Source: Ectocarpus siliculosus (Eukaryota; Sar; Phaeophyceae; Ectocarpales; Ectocarpaceae). From it: a stretch of 17,333 nucleotides of DNA. The notes beneath the pieces were generated by a model that was not told the origin of the DNA, ran no database searches, and worked only from the letters and a program-made list of their open reading frames with translations. Where the stretch lies: assembly GCA_000310025.1 (NCBI GenBank), contig FN649728.1, forward strand, positions 3,034,970 to 3,052,302, read 5' to 3'. The first letter of the stretch is position 1; each line of letters begins with the position of its first letter. The position numbers were made by a program, and so were the translations under genes. Positions 1-9,900 of this stretch are shown here, in pieces.

Positions 1-28
1 ACTCGAAGTTGTACTTGTACGTCGTGTC
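1..28 (-). CDS. Secreted protein gene, exon 5 (partial, runs off the window)
   Basis: 28 nt visible. The acceptor is ccacacgtag|GACACG. It encodes DTTYKYNFE in the phase left by exon 4, so the junction reads VTVL-DTTYKYNFE, which continues the beta-like pattern. The acceptor has a weak pyrimidine tract and the exon is cut by the window edge, so confidence is lower. Confidence 0.5.
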
Positions 29-898
29 CTACGTGTGGTCGTGCGGAGGATACGCAAACCATGATGATTCCCAGAAGGGTCGAAGGGTTGTTGCGTTAAA
101 CGACGGCAGCGGCGACGGCCGGCAGAGGTAATAGAGAGATAGGGCAAGGGGGGGGGGAAGACGGGAGGGGGGGGGGGGCGGGGCGTACTCATTTGTTGCT
201 TGCCGTAGTCATTTGACCATTGACCACGCGTCCCTTTCGAGACGGAGCACCGTTCCTACACCTACTAGAGACACCACCAACATTTGGGAGCTCTTTACGT
301 TTCTGCCACAAACTCCATAAAAAATTCTTGCACATCTTATCCCCGTCCTCTAGGGCCTCTTGTGCCCACCATCTATCCCCAATTATCGCGATCGTTTTTT
401 CGCTGTTGTCTAATTTACCAAACTTGTCCATGTCACACCCTCTCTGTCTCATTTAGGGGGGGGGGGGGTACTCTAGTCGTGAATGACGTAGTCGTTTAAA
501 CCATTGACCTCGCATCCCTACAAAGCCGGGACGGAAAATGCCCGGGAAAACGGGAGGGGGGGGGGGGGGAAAGGACAAGGCAACAAAAGACGAACAATAA
601 TACGAACAGTTGCGAGAGGACAAGGCGAAGACTGAACATCACCACGCAGCATGGCTTGCTGCGGTAGCTTCCATGCTAGTTGAAGAGCATCATTACCCTG
701 AGTGCGTTTCTCTCTACCCAACCTCTGTTTGTTTCCTCCATTGGGCTGGTCACTCGCTCGAGAGGATGCTCGTCCCAACGATCCTTCCTGGGCCTACCAC
801 AAATACCAGTGTTCAGAAGGTCTCCTTTCTCGTAATTCTGAATAAATTTCATCCCTTCCGAACGGGCCAACGGAAGATCTCACGGATCGACACGCCTG

Positions 899-949
<51 letters not shown>

Positions 950-3900
950 CTCTCTTCTGCGCCAATTTTCCACTCACCAGAACAGTCACAAAGAAGACTT
1001 GGGACAAAAAAGCGTTCTCGTAGCAGAAGCTCTCGAACTCGTACTCAACCACGGTGGTTCCGAACACCTTGGTGTTGGTGAACGACTGGGGGCAGATCCA
1101 TTCCATTCCATCCCATCCCATCCCATTTCACGGCGATAAGAAGCGGGGGAGAGAAAAACAAAACAAAATACACAGGCAGACAGAGCGCGTTAGGTTAAGA
1201 GAACATCACACGCGCCAAAAAAGAAACAGGCGGCACTCAAAAATTGTTCCGCAAATCGAGCATGTACCACGGTATACGCGGGATGGCGCTCAAGGTACCG
1301 TCGTTTGTGTGAGTATTTTCGGTGGGCATTTTCGAGCGACAGAGGTGCTTGGTATTATACCAAGCACCGGCGCCAGTCCACCGAGATACAAAAAAAAAAA
1401 AGTCCTGGATTGCATCTACATCGGGCCTGAAACAATAAAGATGCAACACCACCTTGTCCTTGTCCGTATTGTTGCTGCCGGTGCGCAACTGCTACCGTAG
1501 GTTGCACAAGATATCACACCCCTCGGACCAATTTTCGAAGCTCGATATCTCGGCAGGAACAGCAGCGACGGTGCCGAAAAATGGCGGGAGGCGTTGGAAC
1601 CGCCTTGTCGACAGAAAGCTTTCCGAAAACGTATACTTAAACTTCGGCATCCTCCTCGTCGTGGAGTACTCGAGCTTTGAAAATCGGCCCAGCGGGTGTG
1701 CTATCTTATGCAACCTACGGTATGCAGCTGCTACAGTACAATACCGGAAAGGTGTAGGAGTATGGTGTATGATGGATGGATATCCCACAAAGGCCGAGAA
1801 CGATACCCCCCGGACCCATGTTTCGAAGGAAGCTCGACTGCTGTGCGCTAATAGCTCACGCTCAATTCAACGGGGCTGTTAATCTGTCTCAGGACAGCAG
1901 CTAACCTTTCTTAGGACAGCAGCAGTGGTCGACGAGAGCCATCCAGCTTTAGCTACTGAGATACGCGGCCAGCCCACCGAGCTAGGACAACTGACACAAG
2001 GGCGGCGTGTGGTTTCTCACTCTACGTATTCTACAACACCTACGGCAGCAGGCTCCCGAACTCCGTTGTTGCAGCCTTCTCTCTACACAAGACGGCATGG
2101 GGTGGCGCTGCTTGTGAGACACATGCTTGGGGGGTCGGCGCGTGTACCGCGTTACCACGCTCGCTGGCTCTTGTCGAGAGCGTTTCTGCACACAGGATTG
2201 ACTCTCAAGTTCCTTGAACAAACAAGTGAGAGACACGGCAAAGACACGGCAAAGCAAGAAGAGTCTAGCGCGTCAAGCCCATCACATCTGCGTAACCCCC
2301 CGGAGGTTTCGGAGATCCGTGTACACTGCCGAGCACACACAATCAACACACCTTGTAGAAGGTGCTTCCGTCTTCGGTCCATATCCCGATGTTGAAGGTT
2401 AACTCCACGTACACGTCATCGGTCAAGGTGACCGTTGTCGTTGAGGCGCTGAACGGAAACGAGAAAAAAAAATACAAGAGGAGGGTAAAAAAAATACAAC
2501 AACGACGACAAGGGATCAGAACAAGAACACGTGACATTCTGGACAAACATTCTTCCAAGATGGTGTCAAACACCGACCCGACCATGCGTGCGCGGAACCC
2601 CATCTCGGCTGGAATCTTTTCCCGAACAAACGACCCTTGTCGCCATTGACGACCCTTTGGTCGTAGTGGAGCAATAGAACAATTCAAGACGAAGGTCGGT
2701 CTTCGGGGTGTTGAGCAACGACTCGCGCTTTCGCGGTAGTTTCGTGTGGAAGCATTCTGACGGCCTCGCCAACCACCACGGGCCAAGCACGACACACACA
2801 TGGGTCTTGAATGAATGTAACATGGAGTCGTTGGGCGGCGTAAATATCACATCCCCTGGACCGATTTTCGAAGCTCGATTTCTGGGCAGGACAAGACGTG
2901 ACGGTGCTGAAAATGGGGGCGTTGGAACCGAATTTTCCGAAAACATATCCGTTGGTTGCGGCATCGTCTTCGTCGTGGCGCAATCGAGCATTGAAAATCG
3001 GTCCAGGGGGTGTGACACCTTGTGCAACCTACGGTTTTTGTTCCTTGGGGGGCGTAAAATACCACATCCCCTGGACCGAGCCAACTGTATGCTGCTTGAG
3101 GAACCGTAGAAACACAGGTAGAAGGCGCCCCGCGAACGCTATGAATTCAATAGCAATACTCGGAGTGCATCCTAGACCCTTGTCTACGGGTAGAGATCGA
3201 TTTATTGTGCTGTATCAAGGAAGAAAAAAAAAAAACAGCCCGACTAATCAGCAGAGCATACAGATAAAAGGTCTTCTCCCGGGCATGTTACTTCAACCTA
3301 GTGGCTTAAGTTGGTGGCTTGATACCAAAGTACCCCAATGGTGTTCGTTGGTTGCCTTGAGGGGCGAGCAAGAAGAAGTACCAAGACCAAATAGGCTATT
3401 ATAGAACGATTCCCTATTTCATGAAAACACACAAACACACACACAAGAAAAACAACACCCCCAAAAACACCATTGGGTTCAAGGTGCCAACCTTCAAACC
3501 ATCCGGCGGCCGGCAGAGTGGAACCCATCTCCCGCTGGGGCTGTACAGCAGGCGCCACGAAACAAACAATTACACCTTCGGGAGCGTGGGTCTAAGTCTC
3601 CTTCCCTCCACCACCACCACCACCACCACGAGCAGCAACACAACCTTCGGGACGGTGGATCTCAAGCACCCTTCCCACCACCACCATAAGCAGCAACAAA
3701 ACCTTCGGGATAGTGGGATCTCGAGTATACCCTTCCCACCACTACCACCACCACCGCAAACACCACCATAAGCAGCAACAAAACCTTCGGGATAGTGGGA
3801 TCTCGAGCATACCCTTCCCACCACTACCACCACCACCGCAAACAGCACCTTCGATAGGGTGGCGCCTCGAGCACAAAACCCTTCCCGCCGGCGGGAGGAC

Positions 3901-6900
3901 GATCGACCCTTCAAACAAAAAAAACACTTTTCAACAGCAGTCCTCGACCCGTCGCACCTGTAGCAGTCGGCCGTGTCAGGCGTGTCCGCCGTGACGCACG
4001 TGCTTGACGGGGTCATGTCCAACAACTCCAGCCCCCTCGAGTCCAAGTCGCCCACGCCGCTGAGCTCGTAGACCGTGCTGCCGACAGCGACGGCCGACGT
4101 CCCGCAGCTCGTGTCCAGGATCTCAGAGTAATCCCCGTCGACGGACACAATCTGGGAAGCAGGGCCAAGAGACACGCGCAAGGATTGTAGAACACATAGG
4201 GGGAGGGGGGCGTGCTCATGTTTTGCAATGCCCTGGCGGTTAGACCGCTGAACACGCGTCCGTGAACAGGACCGAGAGGCATGGGGGAGTAGATTTTACA
4301 AGGGCAAAGAACTCTCAGAAGAGGGGGCGGGGGCGGTTGCACTCATGTTAACGCATGGTGTAGTCGTTCGACCATAAAGCATCCCTACAGTTGCCGGGAC
4401 GGAGCGATACGCCGGTTTTTCGCCGGCCCAGGCTATGCTTCACAATGATGGATGAACCAGAACCAGGAGGGAGGGGGGGGGGGGTACAAGAAAACAACAA
4501 TCCCGTGCGTACGTGAAGTTGTTGTGTGCTTCGTCCCATATACTTTTGACATCAGTTTGTGACACACAAAGTGCCGAAGGGTGCCAGAGAACGCACGGGG
4601 GTTTCAGTGTTTTTCGAAGCTTGATTGCTCCACAACCAGGAGGGTGCGAACACCACACCAACCCATACCTCTCAGGAAAAGCCCTCGACGTGATATCTCC
4701 AAAGCCACCCTTGCCGGCAGTGGTACATACCCTACCCTCCTGGTTGTGGAAAAATCACGCTATTTTTGAAAATCGCTGATGATACACCCCCGTGCGTCAT
4801 CTCGCATCATCCTTAGGGGTACGAACGTGCACGTAGGCGCGTTTTCTGCACCCAAACAGCCGGTGTCACACAGGAGCAAGGCCACATGGTGTGTGTGTGC
4901 ATGAAGGACATTCCCCCCTCGAAAACGAGCAAGAAGAAGAAGTACCCATAATTTAGCATAGAAGCGCTGATGATGACATTCGGAATGTTTTGATTAAGTG
5001 AGGCCCTTATGCTTGCCGAATGCCCGGTTCTACTGGCCAACAGGTTGAAACGTTAACGATATCTTGGTCGAGGTTCTGCGTTTACAACACTCCGTTTTCC
5101 ATAATTATCCGTCGCCGTTCCGACGCTGACGCTTGTTGGGTACGTTTCCTGAGGGTGGCTCTTTCGTGTTGATGGCTTGAGATCATTGCCAGAGACGAAT
5201 GCGTTGGATTCATCGTGAGTAAACTGATGGCGACGGTTTGTGTTGAATGAGTGGCCAGTTTTTTTGAACATGTTCTTCTCTCGAGTGGGGCATTTCTATG
5301 TATTGGTCAGCTTATTACTCGTTACAGATGTCAAGATCGTCTGTCGTATTAACTAGGGGGGCTGTTTGTGGTACTTTGGGTACGATACCCGATCTGGGCA
5401 TTGAATGAATGTGGTTCAGGGTCCAAGCGCATCCCCACCGAGAGACCGCATCCAGGTGCGCTTCCGGGCAGTAGAAAAGCTGTTATGTGTGTATGTGTGT
5501 CCTTACGGGCACGCTCTGTTAATGCATAAAACATATTTACATCTTCTTCATCGGCCGTCCTTGGGACAACACAGCACCCAGACTCAACACCAACCGTTGA
5601 GGGAGGCGTCGTGTCAACTACTATGCGTGTCGATGTCCGGAATTTTGACAGCAGTATACTAGTACGTGCGGTACTGGACGAAACACCCAGCGGGGACATG
5701 GGGTGATCTCGACGCACACCCCTTGTGCGATGACTCCGATACATGCACATGCGACATACAGCCATATCACAGCAGCAGACGAACAGTACCAGCACTCCGG
5801 TGCACCACACACCGTAGATCATGTATCAGCTGTGGTTGCGTCATGAACAACGACGTGATGTGCACGAGGCGGACATTTAGCCTGTGGCATTTTCGTATGA
5901 CGGAATGTGTCTACCATCTAGCAGAGCAATAGAACAACAGGGAAGTCGACCAAGAGACCAACGATGGCGACAAGGGCGTGCTTGTTGTCCGCTGGATTCT
6001 ACCCATCCATGTGCCTTTCGGCAATGCTTTCCGCCCTCTCTCTCAGCTTCCAGCCACAAACGTTCTACTGCTGGATCGTCTATATCTACCAGAGTACAAT
6101 CTGGTAGGTTAGGCAGGTGCCCTTCTTTCCACTCCTTCTGAAGACTATCGCATGCCACGATCAAACTCTGGTGGGCGGATGAAGCACCTTGCTGGTGATG
6201 ACGTTCCACACTTGTCCACCACATCAGCCCCAAAGAGTGCCCTAAGCTCTGCTACGTCCACACCCCTCTTTCCAACCTTTGACCTCTGCCCCCAGTTCCA
6301 ACACACCATACACACCCTCCTCCTGAAAATACGAAATCATCATCATCATCATCTCACTGCGAACAACATCAAACAAGTTATGCAGGTCCAGCTCCTTCTT
6401 CATGCTACCAAGCAAAGCTCTATATCTGAGCCAGGGTTGACACGTGGTCAAAGCCCTGATATCGAGCGATGGCCTGGGCTGTCGCCTTGGCCGCTTGCGC
6501 CACGATGTTTGCGACGCTGTTGGGTGTTGTCGTCGGTGGTTAGTTTTCCTTGGCTGGAGGGTGATGGTTGGTTGCCGGTGGGTGGTAGGGCCAAGTTCGC
6601 GCAACCGGCACTGGTGGAACGGGAACGGGCCAGGATATGCTACTTTGTATACGAATGTAGAAATCGAGGGCATCGCCTTTTGGGATATTCAGTGGAAGGC
6701 GTGAAAATTTTACGAAGACGATCACCCGCTGTGCTAGCCCGAACGGCGTATCAGTGCGATCACCCCCCGCTTTGGTGAGCTTATGTTCGCTTATGTCCTC
6801 GATTTCGACATTCGTATACTAGTAGCACATCCTGGCCCGCTTCTGTTCCACCAGTGCCTGTTCCGCGAACTTGGCCCTACCACCCACCGGCAACCAACCA

Positions 6901-9900
6901 TCACCCTCAACCCAAGGAACACCAATCACCGACAACAACACCCAACAGCGTCGCAAACATCGTGGCGCAAGCGGCCAAGGCGACAGCCCAGGCCATCGCT
7001 GGCCAACAGGGTTTTGCCCACTCAGGCGCGTTTCGCGTCAACCCTGGCTCAGATGTATGCATAGAGAACCTTGGCTTGGTACAATATAGCGTGAAGAACG
7101 AGCAGGACCTGCATAACTTGTTTGATGTTTTCGCTGAAATACGATTTGATATTTTCGGGAGGAGGGTGTGTATGGTGCGTTGGAACTGGGGCATGGTCGG
7201 AAAGACGGGTGTGGATGTCGCAGAGCTTAGGGCACTTCGGGGCTGATGTGGTGGACAAGCCGTTGAAAATTGTGGAACATCATCATCATCAGCAAGCAAG
7301 GTGCTGTATCCGTCCATCTAGAATTTCATCATGGCATGCGAAGACTCCTCAGAACGGGGGGGGATATGGTGACGGAGTCCTTTAAAGGAGAAGATACAGT
7401 CATGAGTCACGAGGTACGTGCGATCTCTGCGCGGACGGACGGTCGGTTGGAGTGGCCGTTTAAACCGATCCAAAGAAACCGCTGTGAATCTGTTCTTCAG
7501 CAGTATCTTGTCCAATATTCCCACTTGCGGTAAGCGACGCTGCAACAGCACGATATGCACAGATCACCATGAAAAACGCGGTGTGCAGGTATATGCCAGC
7601 ACTGCTACGGCGGTTGCACAGCAAACCCCGCAAGGTTGCGGCTCATGGCACAGCACGGGTGTGATGGCCCCGATCACGCAGTTCCTGCCTTTTTTACTTT
7701 CTTAACATGACTCTACTGCTGTATCTAAGAAAATAGGTTCTTGTTTTTTTATCGCACCCCGCTGTGCCTACTACACTCCTACAGCAGTACGTGCGCGATG
7801 AGACCCCTATCTGTGCGATGAACCACAACCTTGCTGCATTGCGATTGCAGCAGTTAGGCTGTGCCGACATTCCAAGCCACTCCAATATGTCCAAAGGTTG
7901 CAACAGGTATGCATACTAACGTACTATTTGCCGTAACTGACCCTCGGTTGTGTGACCGTTGTACGCATACATACATCAGACATTGAGCGAAACGAAAATA
8001 AAACAAAAACAAAACTAACTAGCACTCAGCAGTCGATGGCACTCAGCAGCTCAGCAGTCTGTAGCACTGCTGTAGATTCCAGCACGGCTTTAGTAAGAAA
8101 AGTCTGCGTATTTTCGTCATTGACTCAAGGAGAGAACTACAAGGGGATGTGAAATGTATCTACCTTTTATAATGCCGGTCGCCCCGGTGTGGTCTAGTTG
8201 GCAGCCTCATAACCTTCTAGAGGTCAGGTCAGTGGTTCGAATCCCGGCGTAAGCGAGCTTTTCTTGCAAAGTGAGTTTTTCTCTCGCTTCCGCTCCTGGC
8301 CAAGTGGTTAGCGCTAGTTGGTGTGTACACAGAGGGAAGAGAGTGCTGAACTCTTCTCGCATTAGAAATTGAAGGCGAAGTACCGCAGGAGGGGAGGGTA
8401 GAGAGAGGCTCTTCTGTGTGACCACGGGTTGGAATAAACGGCACTAGTGCTGTGAGCGCTGATTTGAAGTGAAAAAAAAAAAAAAAAATAGATGCTCTGA
8501 ACTTAGCACCAGCTGGTGCACTGGTGAAATTCAGTGTAGAGGCTTAAACAGACTTAAAATGACCCCAGTTTTTCCCTCCGCTCAATGAAGGGACTTTCAG
8601 CACCTCCCTTTCGACTGCCGTGGTTGTACATACAGTGGGGCCCCGGTTTAGCGACCCCTAGTGTCAAGACGAAATATGGTTGCTATTCAGGGCATGTCGC
8701 TAAACCAGGACCCTCATATAGCAACTAGCGGTCTTTAAACCGGGAAACAGCGCCATTTCGTGGGACTAGAGAGGCCTTGTTGCAGAAATATTCTTTGCTG
8801 GGTCATGTATGCGTCGTACTGCAGCAGTCACATGAAGGTAGAGGAAAGAACAAGCACATTAGGGTGGACAACCGGGGAGTAGTTCCTCTACGGTATGCAT
8901 TCTAATCAACCAGCAAGCTTGTTGCCCTCTTAAGTTTGTAGGAAATGTCTCAACAACTGCAGAGGGTGCTTTGTGTTATTTTATGTTCCGCATGCTGAAC
9001 AATCTGTCCCTACATACATGTACATAGATCAACACAAATAACACACGCGTAGAAGTTGAAGTTGAAAGTCCGAAGAGGGGAAAAAAGTTGTGGCAACGTC
9101 CTTGAACGTCCCACAAAAAAAATAAAATAATAATAATAATAATAAAACACCTCTGCATGGCACGGAGAACGTTCGTGCACGCCCAAGCGGCAAAGAACCT
9201 CGTGCTGCTAGTGACTTCATTCCGCTACTACTGCTGTCGCGTGTTACCGATTATATTTAACTCAACATGTCTCTGGTGTCCATCTGTCGCGCTGGTTTCG
9301 CGGAGTGTGCTTCGGTGAACAACACCTTTGCCCTTTTGCCAAGATGGTACGCTGCCTCGCTTAGTCCACGACTCCTCACACACTCTTCAAGCGATCCAAA
9401 ATGGGACGAAAATTCCCAGTAGGGCGGCGGCGCCATCACTTCCCCACCCCCCGCACCGCCAACCTCTCCCGCCTCATCTACCTCTATTTCTCGTGTTCGT
9501 TTACAGGTGGTGGATTCGAGACGTGGTGGGGAAGCCTGCATGTTCTTGGAAGCACACTCGTGGCAGGTGCGGTGCATCTCGATGCCATCGAGAACCTGCC
9601 ATCCGGTGCAGGCGTCCACCGCAGCCACCCATGGCAAACATGCCCCTGGGGTGCCTGCAGTTCCACATTCGGCTGTTTGCACAACTCACCATCGGCGCAC
9701 GGCATGTTGCGTGTGTGTAGATACGTGTCCCGCGGTGTTGCGTCTTTGTGTGTGGAGGAACGCGGGGTCTAGGCAAAATTTGAACCGATGGTCGCTATTG
9801 CCCGCTGAAAACAGCCCGATAAGTCGCTATCGAGGGTTCGACTGGTTTAGCGACTGAACCGGGGTGCAGCTGTGTCACGAGATTTGGGGGTCGCTAAACA

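Noticed and set aside
3570-3898. CRISPR array
   Set aside because: Units are 60-82 bp and repeat along their whole length with no unique spacers. It is a minisatellite in an intron of a eukaryotic gene.
8181-8253. A functional tRNA gene with a CAT anticodon
   Set aside because: A and B boxes are good, but the acceptor and T stems do not pair, and the sequence continues into a body with a poly(A) tail, which is SINE structure.
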